Position numbers and translations under genes: made by a program. A stretch of DNA of 38,814 nt from Ruminococcaceae bacterium YRB3002 (GTDB lineage Bacteria; Bacillota; Clostridia; Saccharofermentanales; Saccharofermentanaceae). The number at the start of each line of letters is the position of its first letter. The stretch's first letter is position 1. The stretch lies in contig FMTG01000027.1 in assembly GCA_900099715.1 (NCBI GenBank), positions 1 through 38,814 on the forward strand, in the 5' to 3' direction. The notes under the pieces are model-generated. The model was not told the origin of the DNA, did no database searches, and worked only from the letters and a program-made list of their open reading frames with translations. This document shows, piece after piece, positions 1 through 8,619 of this stretch.

Positions 1-2
1 GC

Positions 3-284
3 AATCTCAAAGAGAGATTAAATATGAGACGTATGGCGGTAGCGTCTGAGGAAGGATTCGAAGGAAAACTCTTCGTACAGTTTGTTGCGCTTGAGTTGAT
101 ATCTTACATAAAGAAGAAAATGGACGACAATGGTCTGTTCAAGAACTACACTATGCAGTCTTTACTGGACGAACTGGATATTATCGAGTACTATCAGCAG
201 CCAAGTAAAACTCACCACTTATCGGAGATCACTGAGAAGCAACGTAAACTATACGGATACATGGATATTGAGATACCGTCCTAG
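3..284 (+). mobile_element. C-terminal end of an IS1634-type transposase (partial)
   Basis: The reading frame is open from the left edge of the window, so only the transposase C-terminus is present. The stretch KLFVQFVALELISYIKKKM, followed by a short helical tail ending near YGYMDIEIPS, resembles the last segment of IS1634-family DDE transposases. This is family recognition by eye. The methionine at 24 is internal and not a start. The stop is at 282-284, and the sequence directly after it already reads as peptide-maturase protein in another frame, so the element's terminal inverted repeat is either very short, overlapping, or lost. It probably truncated the neighbouring maturase gene. Confidence 0.7.
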
Positions 285-355
285 ATATAATTTCACGGGA
301 GTTCAGGCTGTATGCCTTAAACTCCCTTGATGAGCTGCCTGAAGACCATCCTCTG

Positions 356-1504
356 GTGGTCCGTCTTGCGCAGCGCGGCCTGATCGCCAATTTCGATGAA
401 CTTGAAGCGCTGAAGACGATGGCGCGTAGTTTTTGTGCGCAGGGGAGAGCGGTAGGCCTTACCATCTGCCCGACCATGGGATGCAACTTTGATTGTCCCT
501 ATTGCTTTGAGGATCACATACCGGGATTCATGACCAAAGAGGTGCAGGATGATGTGGTTGCCCTCGCGGGACGCATGATGGATGCAAATGGGGCAAAGTC
601 GCTTCACATCAACTGGTTCGGCGGAGAGCCTCTGCTGGCACCTGATATCATCGAAGACCTGTCAGGGCGTCTTATCAGCCTTGCTGAAGAGCGCGGCGCG
701 CAGTACAGCGCGTATATAATAACTAACGGATATCTCCTTGATCAGAATGTCGTTGATATTCTGGCAAGGTCCCGGGTAGTCAAGGCACAGATCACTCTGG
801 ACGGCGTCGGTGCAGACCATGATGCAACGAGGCATCTGGCAGGCGGAGGAGCTACTTTCGGGAGGATAACGGATAATCTGAGGACGCTGAAGATCCCTTT
901 CGAGGTGAGGATCCGCCAGAATATCCACGAAGGCAACAGGGATAAAGCTGATGACCTGAAAGCATATGTCGAAGCACTCAGGGAGGAGAGCGGTAATAAT
1001 ATCTCCTACTATGCATCGCCGGTCATTGACAGCGATAACTGCAGCGATGACATAGAGACGCTGTGCGGATCAGGTTCAAGTGATCTCGGCATCCGGAAAG
1101 CGGCCGAGAGATTTGTTGCCTGCCGCGGCGGTTTCTGCGGAGCGAACACGCTGTACCATGTCGGAATAGACGAGAAAGGTAATCTCCAGAAATGCTGGGA
1201 AAATGTAGATAAGCCGCATAAGAGCTTCGGCACCGCATCCCGCTGGGATCCTGCAGATCCGGCAGCAACGGCGGACAGGCCGGATAAGCTCACAAGCTTT
1301 CTTAATTCGTGGCCTATTGCCGAGACTAAGTGTCTTGACTGCATATGGCTGCCGGCATGTGCAGGCGGATGTCCCGACAGGCTGGTAAGTTACGGCAAGC
1401 GTGATTGCCTGCCTTACCGTGATGAGCCTGAGAAATATGTTCTGGCACTGTATGAACAGCTGAAGCGCAAACGCGAGGGGAATGTTGATGATACTTTTTC
1501 ATGA
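356..1504 (+). CDS. Radical SAM/SPASM peptide maturase, N-terminally truncated
   Basis: Radical SAM enzyme of the kind that modifies ribosomal peptides. The SAM-cluster motif CNFDCPYC (C43, C47, C50 counted from the GTG at 356) is followed by the glycine-rich FGGEPLL motif. A cysteine-rich SPASM region holds auxiliary Fe-S ligands, including CWENVDK and the CLDCIWLPACAGGCP cluster, with a last cysteine in CLPY. The frame is open upstream to 272 with no ATG and no ribosome site; translated, that part (about FRLYALNSLDELPEDHP) looks like maturase N-terminal sequence. GTG 356 is therefore only a nominal start. Family members usually have about 50 further N-terminal residues that bind the precursor leader; these seem to have been replaced by the transposase end. 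No precursor peptide lies next to it. The nearest leader-type peptide is at 9624. It may be a pseudogene. Confidence 0.75.
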   Translation: MVRLAQRGLIANFDELEALKTMARSFCAQGRAVGLTICPTMGCNFDCPYCFEDHIPGFMTKEVQDDVVALAGRMMDANGAKSLHINWFGGEPLLAPDIIEDLSGRLISLAEERGAQYSAYIITNGYLLDQNVVDILARSRVVKAQITLDGVGADHDATRHLAGGGATFGRITDNLRTLKIPFEVRIRQNIHEGNRDKADDLKAYVEALREESGNNISYYASPVIDSDNCSDDIETLCGSGSSDLGIRKAAERFVACRGGFCGANTLYHVGIDEKGNLQKCWENVDKPHKSFGTASRWDPADPAATADRPDKLTSFLNSWPIAETKCLDCIWLPACAGGCPDRLVSYGKRDCLPYRDEPEKYVLALYEQLKRKREGNVDDTFS

Positions 1505-1532
1505 CGGGTTTTACTAGAGCCTTCGGGGACTG

Positions 1533-1716
1533 AAAATCCCGCAACTGATCCCGCAGGTGAATGTTTCAAAGCCGTTTTGCGGGATTTTCCTCCAAAATCC
1601 CGCAACTGATCCCGCAGGTGAATGCTTCAAAGCCGTTTTGCGGGATTTTCCTCCAAAATCCCGCAACTGATCCCGCAGGAGCGTGTTTCAACCAGGTTTT
1701 GCGGGATTTCCCTTGG
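1533..1716. repeat. Three 61-bp tandem hairpin repeats between convergent genes
   Basis: Copies start at 1533, 1594 and 1655 with an exact 61-bp period; the third has diverged in its middle and end. Each copy has 12-bp perfect arms, AAAATCCCGCAA and TTGCGGGATTTT (for example 1533-1544 with 1577-1588), and a second left half-arm GATCCCGCAGG, so two alternative left arms compete for one right arm. The array fills the gap between the maturase (plus) and a lipoprotein (minus). It could act as a bidirectional transcription stop. A unit without unique spacers rules out CRISPR. Confidence 0.85.
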
Positions 1717-2199
1717 TTAATTAACACCACGCCGGCTGTTCGCAACAAAAACAAATTCGTTATCCTTAAACTCCACAGTTCCCATTGTATATTGGTCAGG
1801 ATATACATATTCCTCAACTGTAAGGATTCCGTCTTCAAATGACACTATCTTATAGCTGTCGTACCCGTTTCCCACAGGATAGAAAACCTGATTGGCCACA
1901 TCATAGAGCACTACAGCAACGCGCACGATTCCGCTGCCATACTGAAAGCCCGTAACCAGGTCATCGTAACCGTCACCCGTAAAGTCATAGATAATATTCT
2001 GTTCCGGGTATTCATCAGAATCCAAACGCATGCATACAGGATGACCAGAACAGTATTTGTCCAGGTCCTTCATAGCCTGTTCCATATCAAGAGTTGTCTC
2101 GGCTGAGGACACGGATGATTCAGGCTGAACATTGTCACAAGCAGTAAAAGACAGCAAAACGCTTACTGTGATAAATGCTGCCAATATCGCTTTTTTCAT
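1717..2199 (-). CDS. Small lipoprotein with FG-GAP-like motif
   Basis: A 160-residue exported lipoprotein. The N-terminus MKKAILAAFITVSVLLSF ends in a lipobox with cysteine (FTAC), followed by a Ser/Thr-rich linker. The mature part contains YDFTGDGYDDLVTGF, an Asp-rich loop like those of FG-GAP/VCBS calcium-binding blades, then alternating beta-strand sequence. The ATG at 2199 is chosen because the signal peptide starts exactly there; longer in-frame extensions run into the gene upstream. It starts 10 bp after the end of the deoxyribosyltransferase-like lipoprotein, so the two are probably co-transcribed. Function unknown; surface binding is an inference from the lipid anchor and the repeat-like motif. 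Confidence 0.75.
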   Translation of the reverse strand: MKKAILAAFITVSVLLSFTACDNVQPESSVSSAETTLDMEQAMKDLDKYCSGHPVCMRLDSDEYPEQNIIYDFTGDGYDDLVTGFQYGSGIVRVAVVLYDVANQVFYPVGNGYDSYKIVSFEDGILTVEEYVYPDQYTMGTVEFKDNEFVFVANSRRGVN

Positions 2200-2209
2200 G
2201 CCCGGTCCA

Positions 2210-2830
2210 TTACAGCTCATTCTCGGACAGATACTGTTCCAGCGCCGCGATGAGTTCATCACCGTCGTAATACGTAAAGAGCTCGGTCATGCAGCCGGTG
2301 ATCATCGGATTGATATCGAGGGACTTCTCGACCGATCTGGTGTCAGTCTTCACGCCATAACATCTGAGTCCGTTCGCATATGCGATGCCAAGCTCAACAC
2401 AAGCGCCTTCATCGGGAGCACGCCCGTCCAGATTCATAAAAAGGATATCAGCCTTAAGGACTTCACCCTCATCCAGCGCGAAAATCATCTCCGACATCTC
2501 CTGTTCGCTCTTTCCCTCCAGAAGCGCCGCTTCTATGCCGTCACGCTGAGGCAGGAAAACCGTATAACCATGTGCCTCCAGAAGATTGGTCAGCTTGAGA
2601 TTAAACTCCTTCTCACCCTGATTGAACAGCGGCCCCGCGAAATACACCCGCTTGCCGGTATGCTCGCTGTCCTGCCCGGAGGGCGCGGAAGTTACCTCAG
2701 CGACGGTCGGCGCAGATGTTTCATTTGTCTTTTCTTCTATTGAGCATGACGTGATCTGGAGCGCCGTAACAATGCAGAGCAACAGCGCGAACAGTCTTGT
2801 GGTTTTTGATGTGGTTGACATAATCAGCAT
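2210..2830 (-). CDS. Lipoprotein with nucleoside 2-deoxyribosyltransferase-like domain
   Basis: 206 residues. The N-terminus has a hydrophobic signal segment and a lipobox (ITSC, cysteine about residue 29), then a low-complexity Ser/Thr/Glu linker to about residue 58. From KRVYFAGPLFNQGEKEFN onward it matches the nucleoside 2-deoxyribosyltransferase fold: the VYFAGPLF nucleotide-binding start, LLEAHGYTVFLPQRD, ADILFMNLDGRAPDEG, and the ELGIAYA helix whose glutamate is the expected nucleophile. Known family members are cytoplasmic salvage enzymes that swap bases on deoxynucleosides; an exported, lipid-anchored form is unusual. AAAGGA lies four to five bases before ATG 2830. It precedes the FG-GAP-like lipoprotein in one probable operon. 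Extracellular nucleoside processing is an inference; a pure binding role is possible. Confidence 0.8.
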   Translation of the reverse strand: MLIMSTTSKTTRLFALLLCIVTALQITSCSIEEKTNETSAPTVAEVTSAPSGQDSEHTGKRVYFAGPLFNQGEKEFNLKLTNLLEAHGYTVFLPQRDGIEAALLEGKSEQEMSEMIFALDEGEVLKADILFMNLDGRAPDEGACVELGIAYANGLRCYGVKTDTRSVEKSLDINPMITGCMTELFTYYDGDELIAALEQYLSENEL

Positions 2831-2874
2831 TGGTTCCTTTGTGTGAATACTAACTATTTAGATATATATGTTAA

Positions 2875-2883
2875 ATTATACCA
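2875..2883 (-). promoter_or_regulatory. Extended -10 promoter for the lipoprotein pair
   Basis: On the minus strand the sequence reads TGGTATAAT, a full TATAAT with the TGn extension, about 45 bp before ATG 2830. No good -35 hexamer is seen at 17 bp. The predicted RNA start is near 2868. Confidence 0.5.
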
Positions 2884-3038
2884 CTGCGGCAGGGCATAAT
2901 CATCACCGGTACTGACACGTGCAACATATACATCCCCAGATGCAGGTTGTGCAGATTTCCCGACACGATCAGGCAAGCTTTGATATATTCACCTCATCAA
3001 GCAAATCAACTCAAAGCAAATCAAAGGAGCTTACAAAA

Positions 3039-3992
3039 ATGAACACAAAGAAGATCATCAAAATAGCAGCCATCACACTCGGCGTTATCGCCTTTATCGG
3101 AATTGCAGGATCGATCGCCATGGGCGGTTATGTAGCGGACAGGATCCTCCATCAGAACCAAAACAAAGACACACACGATAACAGCATCAGGCAGCTTGAG
3201 GTATGGGGATACGATACAGAAGGTTTTATCAGGACGCATAACGGCACCGACATCGAGGCGACAGCGGAAGACGGCAACAGGGTGCCTGGGACGATTTTCG
3301 AGAATGGAAGCGACAAGTGCGTGATATTGGTTCACGGTGCGGGCGGCGACAGAGTTTGCGTATATCCGCTGGCTGAGCAGTATATTGAGGACGGATATGA
3401 TGTCATCGCCATCGACCAGAGAGGCAGCGGAGTTAATCCTGATGACAAGGTTACTTTCGGAATCAGGGAGGCGCTGGATCTGAAGGCAATGGTCATATAT
3501 GCGCGAGAGGAACTCGGCTCAGACAAGGTTGTAGTTCACGGTCAGTCGATGGGCGCGGAGACTGTTGCGGTCTATGCGTCAAATGTAACTCCAGGCACGG
3601 TTGAGGCAGCTGATGCTGTAATCTGCGATTCACCTGTTCCCGGCATGGAACTTATGCTCAGGGAGACGTTCGGCGACGGTGACACGGAGTCGTTTATGGC
3701 TAACTATCTTACAGGGACGAGCAAGGTGTTCATGAAGGTCGTAAACGGCATCGATTACGATGATGCGGACACGATAAATGTTGTTAAGAACGACCGCATT
3801 CCGACAATGATCATCGTGTCGGAAAGGGACGAGGTTTGCCTGCCTTATCAGGTGGAGCAGATTTATGATAATATTGCTTGTGACAATAAAGAGATTCTCC
3901 ATGTGGACAGCGCTCATATCGAGGGTGTAATTGACGATCCTGAAGGATATATGAACGGTGTGGAGAGTTTTCTGAGCAAAGCAGGAATCTGA
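3039..3992 (+). CDS. Alpha/beta hydrolase with N-terminal membrane anchor
   Basis: 317 residues. One hydrophobic segment at residues 8-28 should anchor or export it. The hydrolase core shows the oxyanion motif LVHGAGG (residues 97-103), the nucleophile elbow GQSMG with Ser170, an acidic residue in SERDEV (Asp264), and His293 in DSAHIEG, all in the order expected for a serine hydrolase of the BAAT/DUF-type extracellular peptidase-esterase group. The start at 3039 is preceded by AAAGGAG with a 9-base gap; the longer frame from 2919 has no such site. The LytTR gene begins two bases after its stop, so the three genes 3039-4901 form an operon. Substrate is not predictable. Confidence 0.85.
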   Translation: MNTKKIIKIAAITLGVIAFIGIAGSIAMGGYVADRILHQNQNKDTHDNSIRQLEVWGYDTEGFIRTHNGTDIEATAEDGNRVPGTIFENGSDKCVILVHGAGGDRVCVYPLAEQYIEDGYDVIAIDQRGSGVNPDDKVTFGIREALDLKAMVIYAREELGSDKVVVHGQSMGAETVAVYASNVTPGTVEAADAVICDSPVPGMELMLRETFGDGDTESFMANYLTGTSKVFMKVVNGIDYDDADTINVVKNDRIPTMIIVSERDEVCLPYQVEQIYDNIACDNKEILHVDSAHIEGVIDDPEGYMNGVESFLSKAGI

Positions 3993-3993
3993 A

Positions 3994-4464
3994 ATGAGAC
4001 TAAACCTTTACGAAGATAAGAACAACTTTGAAGAACACGTTGATGTGTATTATGCGAATATGCGTCCCGTCATAAGGCAGATCATCGATTCGGTCAATTC
4101 GGAGCGTCCCTCACTTCAGGGACGCCCTGCTGATGAGGATCTGGACGACGGCGAGGTGGTGATCCTCGATCCCAAAGAGATCTACTATCTTGACCATCTG
4201 GACAGGAAGCTGTTTGCATATACAAAGGATGGAGTCTTCCGTCTTATGAACACGCTGTCGTCGTGTGAGGAAATGCTGTGGAATTACGGTTTTGTCCGCG
4301 TGTCCAAGTCAAACCTGATCAATATCTACAAGATCAGACAGCTTAAGCCGGACCTCAATATGAAAGTCTATGCTTTCTTTGACAACGGCGAGAGGATCTG
4401 CATCAACAGAAGCTACAAGAAGAGCTTCAACGAGTATCTTCAGAGAATGAGGAGGATGAACTGA
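3994..4464 (+). CDS. LytTR-type DNA-binding transcriptional regulator
   Basis: 156 residues, with no receiver domain. The C-terminal two thirds is a LytTR domain: the IYYLDHLDRKLFAYTKDG strand region, FVRVSKSNLINIYKIRQLKP, which holds the classic (F)xRVHKS-like and N-IN motif, and INRSYKKSFNEYL at the end. The first about 45 residues form a short variable region. Such stand-alone LytTR proteins are typically paired with a DUF3021 membrane protein that restrains them, and one follows here with a TGATG overlap. The pair probably controls its own operon, including the hydrolase upstream; the target site is not visible with confidence. Confidence 0.9.
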   Translation: MRLNLYEDKNNFEEHVDVYYANMRPVIRQIIDSVNSERPSLQGRPADEDLDDGEVVILDPKEIYYLDHLDRKLFAYTKDGVFRLMNTLSSCEEMLWNYGFVRVSKSNLINIYKIRQLKPDLNMKVYAFFDNGERICINRSYKKSFNEYLQRMRRMN

Positions 4465-4901
4465 TGGGTGCGAGAATAAAAGAGTATCTGCTTGAACTCT
4501 GCTGTGCATACACTTTCGTATCTGTGCTTGGCGCAGTCGTTAATCTGATCGGAGGGAAAGAGACAAATAACATCAATGTGCTTGTTATGTTTGCCTCCTG
4601 TGCTATCGCGACTTTCGTGCTGTTTCTGCACAATCTTTTTGACAGTGTGAGCCCGCTTGTGATGATCATTGTTCAGTACCTCGCCGCATGTGTGCTGGTC
4701 GGCCTGATGTTGCTTATTATCAGCCACTTTGTCAGTCCGATCACGCCCAGGGGGTGGTTCGAGTACTACAGGTCGTTTACGATTCCGTATGTAGTGCTCG
4801 CCGCGTATTATTACTACAGAGTTTTTTCAGATGCCAGAAAGCAGAGCAGCATTATAAGGGAGATACAGGAGAAGCAAATGACTGAAAAACGGTCTGCGTG
4901 A
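4464..4901 (+). CDS. DUF3021 family four-helix membrane protein
   Basis: 145 residues with four hydrophobic segments (about 12-30, 39-56, 65-88 and 107-121), a short basic tail and the GWFEYYRSF motif before the last helix, the pattern of DUF3021 proteins. Its start overlaps the LytTR stop by one base (TGATG), implying translational coupling. In described systems this membrane partner modulates the activity of the LytTR regulator, like an anti-regulator; the same role is inferred here. It ends only 7 bp from the convergent sensor kinase gene, with no room for an independent terminator. Confidence 0.8.
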   Translation: MGARIKEYLLELCCAYTFVSVLGAVVNLIGGKETNNINVLVMFASCAIATFVLFLHNLFDSVSPLVMIIVQYLAACVLVGLMLLIISHFVSPITPRGWFEYYRSFTIPYVVLAAYYYYRVFSDARKQSSIIREIQEKQMTEKRSA

Positions 4902-4908
4902 TCGATGT

Positions 4909-7900
4909 TCAAGTCTGGATCTTCTGATCGTATTCCCAGATAAGCTCTTCCAGAGTCTGATACAGGCGGTCTGGTTCAACAGGTTTTGACAGGTGCGCAT
5001 TCATTCCAACCTGAAGCGATCTCTGCACATCTTCGTCAAAAGCATTCGCCGTCATAGCGATGATCGGAATAAGCTTCGCATCTGACCTGTCGAGAGCACG
5101 GATTGCTTCCGTTGCAGCAAGACCATCCATCTCCGGCATGCGCACATCCATGAGGATCGCATCGTAATAACCGGGGTCACTTCCGGCAAACATATCGAGT
5201 GCGATCTTACCATTCTCTGCATGATCGATCTGTGCGCCGCGGACCATGATTATCTGCTCCATGATCTCGGCATTTATCTTTACATCTTCAGCCATCAGGA
5301 TTCGTCTGTCCTTGAGGTCGGCGCGGTTCTTTGTCCGGTAGAGGCTCATGCTGTTTTTGCGTGCGATCCTCTCGAATTCATCCATTACGTTTGATGCGAA
5401 CAGAGGCTTTGCGAGGAAACTGTCAACGCCTGCGTGAAGAGCGTCGTCCATGATCTCATCCCAGTTGAATGAAGTGAGGATGATAACTGTCGTTTCCTTG
5501 TCGTAGCGCTCACGTATCAGGCGTGCGACGTCGATGCCGTCCATGCCGGGCATCTTCCAGTCGAGGAGAACGAGGTTGTAGGGTTCGTGTTTCGCGTGGC
5601 GGACTTCGAGCATCTGGAGGGCTTCCTGACCGCTGTAACATGTATCTGCTTTTATGCCGGCTTCATCGAGGACGATGCGCGCATGTTCAGCTGCGATCTC
5701 CTCATCGTCAACCACGAGGATCCTCATGTCTTTGGGATTGATGTAACTGGAGGCTGACACCTGATGATCGCAGTTTGTCAGGGTGATGATCACGGTGAAC
5801 TCAGTGCCTTCGCCTTTCTTCGATCTGACTGATATTGAACCGTTCATGAGTTCGACGATATTCTTTGTGATCGCGAGGCCGAGACCTGTGCTTCCGTACT
5901 TGCTGTTGCGGCTGCTGTCCTCCTGTGCAAACGTCTCGAAAATCCTCGGCAGGAACGACTCATCGATACCGATTCCCGTATCCTTTACTGTGAGATTGAG
6001 AGTGGAGTGATCCTCATACACTGCTGTGCGCTCAACGGTAAGCAGGATGCTGCCGGGAGCCTCAGTAAACTTGATCGCGTTGGACAGGATGTTTATGAGC
6101 ACCTGCTTGAGCTTCATGTCGTCGCCGATGTAGTAGTCGCTGACACCTCCAGTGACGCGGCACTCGTAGGTGAGACCCTTCTCGCTGCACTGCGACATAA
6201 CCATGGTGTTGATCTGTTCGAGCATGTTGCTGAAAGAGAACTCTTCCTTGCGGATTATGAGGCGGCCCGATTCGATGCGGCTCATGTCGAGAATGTCGTT
6301 GATCAGTCCGAGAAGATGCCGTGCGCTGCCGCCGATCTTCTCAAGGTATTCGCGCGTATCGTCTGACAGAGTCTCATCGCGGAGAGCGAGACTGTTAAGA
6401 CCGATGATCGCATTCATTGGTGTACGTATCTCGTGGCTCATGCTCGACAGGAATGCTGTCTTTGCTTTGTTGGCCTGCTCGGCTGCGTCAAGTGCTACTG
6501 CAAGTGCCTGGCTGCGGTCAAGAGTCTCACGCATTTCCTCATCAATAACGGTGAGGCCGAGACCGACAGTGTGAACCTTGTGATCGTCACGGTCCTCGGG
6601 GTGACGTTCACCCGCCATACGGATCATCTCGTAGTATTCTTTTCCGTCTCTCTGCGCCAGATAGCGGTACATGATCAATGTGTGATCAGACAGCGCCTCG
6701 CGCACATTATCGGGGTCGATAAACTTAAGAAATCCTTCGCGGTAATTCTCCGCAACAGACTCCTCAGCATACTTCGTGAAGTAATCAAGATATGCGACAT
6801 GCTCACCCTCGGAAGGCTGCTCTTTATCGTTCGGGTCGGCTCTGTAGCAGACGGCGTCATTGTTGTCGAGATCGATGTGATAGACGCTTCTGTAATCTGA
6901 TGCCAGTGCGGTGATCATCTTGTCCTGCTGATCTCTGTGCCGGTATTGTTCGACGAGCTGTTCGTTCGCCTTCTCGAGGTCTTTACGCGCGTTCTCCTGG
7001 TTGATGATCTCACGCTTCGATCTCTTCATGTCGCGGATGAGCAAAATGATCACGATGGCTGCCACAACGAGGATCGCTGTTACGAAGAAATACATATTGT
7101 CGAGGATCATGTCCCATACCGTGTATGAATAGAGCTGGTCAGTGTATTTGAAAGAAAGAATCTGCGCGTAGTCCGTACCAAGTAAACTTATGCCGCGGTT
7201 GATCAATTTGAGGAGTCCCGCATTACCGATCTTGACGCCGAAACACCTGTCATCCTCATGTGGAGTCTGAAGCTGAGACAAGCGCTTGTAGCGGTTGTTG
7301 CGCAGGATGTCATTCGCTCTTAATCCGTTAAGCGTGGTGCATTTTGCCGTGCCGTCAACTACAGCCTTAAGACAATCATTGATCGACGGGTAGAAAGTGA
7401 TCTCCGCATCAGGGTAATATGTCTTAACAAAATAGTACTGCATCCTGTTGTTCTCATTGACCGCGAAATGCGTCAATGTATCTTCCGAATATTCGCCGGA
7501 ATATACGAGCTCGGTCGCAGCGGAAATAACAGAGGTGGACTGGAAGATACCGTTCTCCTCTGAATAGTAAAGTCCGCCGCCGACAGGGAATGCCGTGTCG
7601 ATCAAGCCCTGATCGAGGTCGCTGATCATTGAGTCGTAACTGTCATATCCCTTGAAGGTAACAGTCAGATTTACTCCGAGTTCTTCGACCATCCTCGTGA
7701 CGAGATCTTTTACAAGGCCGTTTACGTTGCCGTCTGAATCGGAATCGCTGTAGGGGAGATAGTTGTTCAGGTAGCCGACACGAAGATCGTTATGCTCCTC
7801 AAGCCACTCCTTCTCCGGGTCCGAGAAAGCGCGGCTCGATATGCTGACCGGATAGAACTTGTTACGCAGTGTATTTATGTAATTTGGCTCATTAACTGCA

Positions 7901-8619
7901 AGCTCCGTCTGCGCGATATTAAGCTCATTGAGCAGATCTGTTCTGTCCTTGCTTACACAAAGATAATACTCTGAAGTGCCGAACGGGCAGAGCAGCTCCG
8001 CATGATCTCTTCCGTATGCGCCGTCGCCCTCAGCTGCAAGAATGTCAACTTCATGATTGTCAAACGCCTCGAAAAGTGGTTCGTAATCACGGAACTTCAC
8101 AACCTCAGCTCTTATGGAGTGCTCATCTAAAAAGTTCTGCAGAACATCCACCATGGCGCTGTCAAGAACACCGATCCTGCGTCCGTTAAGTGTTTTGAAA
8201 TCGAGTGTTATCTCTGAATCGGAATCGTGTTTTACAAGGCTGTATGTCTCATTGCCCATCGCGGCTTCAGGATAACCGATTATATCCTGACGGTCTTCTC
8301 TCCAGGCAAGTCCCGCAAGGAAGTCGATGTCGCCGTCGAGGAGTTTCTGGTAAAGATCGCTGAAATCGCCATAAACATACTCGTAACGCCAGCCGGTGTA
8401 TTCAGAAAGCTTCTGATAATACTCGTAGGCATAACCTTTCTTAACAGAGCCTTCAGAAGCTCCCTCCTGGAATACTTCATTCTCGTAGTAGCCCACGCGC
8501 ACAAGCTTGCCGGAAGCGCTGTCAGCGTTTGCTGTGACGGAAGGAAGTGTCAGCATTATGAGCGTGAGAGTAAGAATGAGTGAGAGGATGTATTTTGGTC
8601 TGGTGAATATACGTGTCAT
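4909..8619 (-). CDS. Hybrid sensor histidine kinase with two solute-binding domains and two receivers
   Basis: 1236 residues. Signal peptide at residues 1-32; two extracytoplasmic SBP_bac_3-like domains (about 39-262 and 278-495); one membrane helix (508-529); a coiled coil (535-565); a PAS-like region (575-690); HisKA with H729 in SHEIRTPMN; HATPase with N847 in ILSNAIKF, DTGIGI and GLGLAI; receiver 1 with D1020 in LLDWKMPG; receiver 2 with D1158 in LMDVRMPEMDG. The likely inputs are amino acids or similar small solutes. No HPt domain or DNA-binding response regulator is encoded nearby, so its output partner lies elsewhere. The start at 8619 gives a clean signal peptide; an AGAAAGT stretch lies before it but no strong ribosome site. 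Confidence 0.95.
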   Translation of the reverse strand: MTRIFTRPKYILSLILTLTLIMLTLPSVTANADSASGKLVRVGYYENEVFQEGASEGSVKKGYAYEYYQKLSEYTGWRYEYVYGDFSDLYQKLLDGDIDFLAGLAWREDRQDIIGYPEAAMGNETYSLVKHDSDSEITLDFKTLNGRRIGVLDSAMVDVLQNFLDEHSIRAEVVKFRDYEPLFEAFDNHEVDILAAEGDGAYGRDHAELLCPFGTSEYYLCVSKDRTDLLNELNIAQTELAVNEPNYINTLRNKFYPVSISSRAFSDPEKEWLEEHNDLRVGYLNNYLPYSDSDSDGNVNGLVKDLVTRMVEELGVNLTVTFKGYDSYDSMISDLDQGLIDTAFPVGGGLYYSEENGIFQSTSVISAATELVYSGEYSEDTLTHFAVNENNRMQYYFVKTYYPDAEITFYPSINDCLKAVVDGTAKCTTLNGLRANDILRNNRYKRLSQLQTPHEDDRCFGVKIGNAGLLKLINRGISLLGTDYAQILSFKYTDQLYSYTVWDMILDNMYFFVTAILVVAAIVIILLIRDMKRSKREIINQENARKDLEKANEQLVEQYRHRDQQDKMITALASDYRSVYHIDLDNNDAVCYRADPNDKEQPSEGEHVAYLDYFTKYAEESVAENYREGFLKFIDPDNVREALSDHTLIMYRYLAQRDGKEYYEMIRMAGERHPEDRDDHKVHTVGLGLTVIDEEMRETLDRSQALAVALDAAEQANKAKTAFLSSMSHEIRTPMNAIIGLNSLALRDETLSDDTREYLEKIGGSARHLLGLINDILDMSRIESGRLIIRKEEFSFSNMLEQINTMVMSQCSEKGLTYECRVTGGVSDYYIGDDMKLKQVLINILSNAIKFTEAPGSILLTVERTAVYEDHSTLNLTVKDTGIGIDESFLPRIFETFAQEDSSRNSKYGSTGLGLAITKNIVELMNGSISVRSKKGEGTEFTVIITLTNCDHQVSASSYINPKDMRILVVDDEEIAAEHARIVLDEAGIKADTCYSGQEALQMLEVRHAKHEPYNLVLLDWKMPGMDGIDVARLIRERYDKETTVIILTSFNWDEIMDDALHAGVDSFLAKPLFASNVMDEFERIARKNSMSLYRTKNRADLKDRRILMAEDVKINAEIMEQIIMVRGAQIDHAENGKIALDMFAGSDPGYYDAILMDVRMPEMDGLAATEAIRALDRSDAKLIPIIAMTANAFDEDVQRSLQVGMNAHLSKPVEPDRLYQTLEELIWEYDQKIQT

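Noticed and set aside
24-284. Complete 86-residue gene
   Set aside because: The frame is open to the left edge and the sequence is an IS1634-type transposase C-terminus.
1533-1716. CRISPR-like array
   Set aside because: The whole 61-bp unit repeats, with no unique spacers and no cas genes; the units are hairpins.
1561-1842. Open frames on both strands across the 61-bp repeats
   Set aside because: They arise from repetition of a unit without stops, lack ribosome sites and overlap a real lipoprotein gene.
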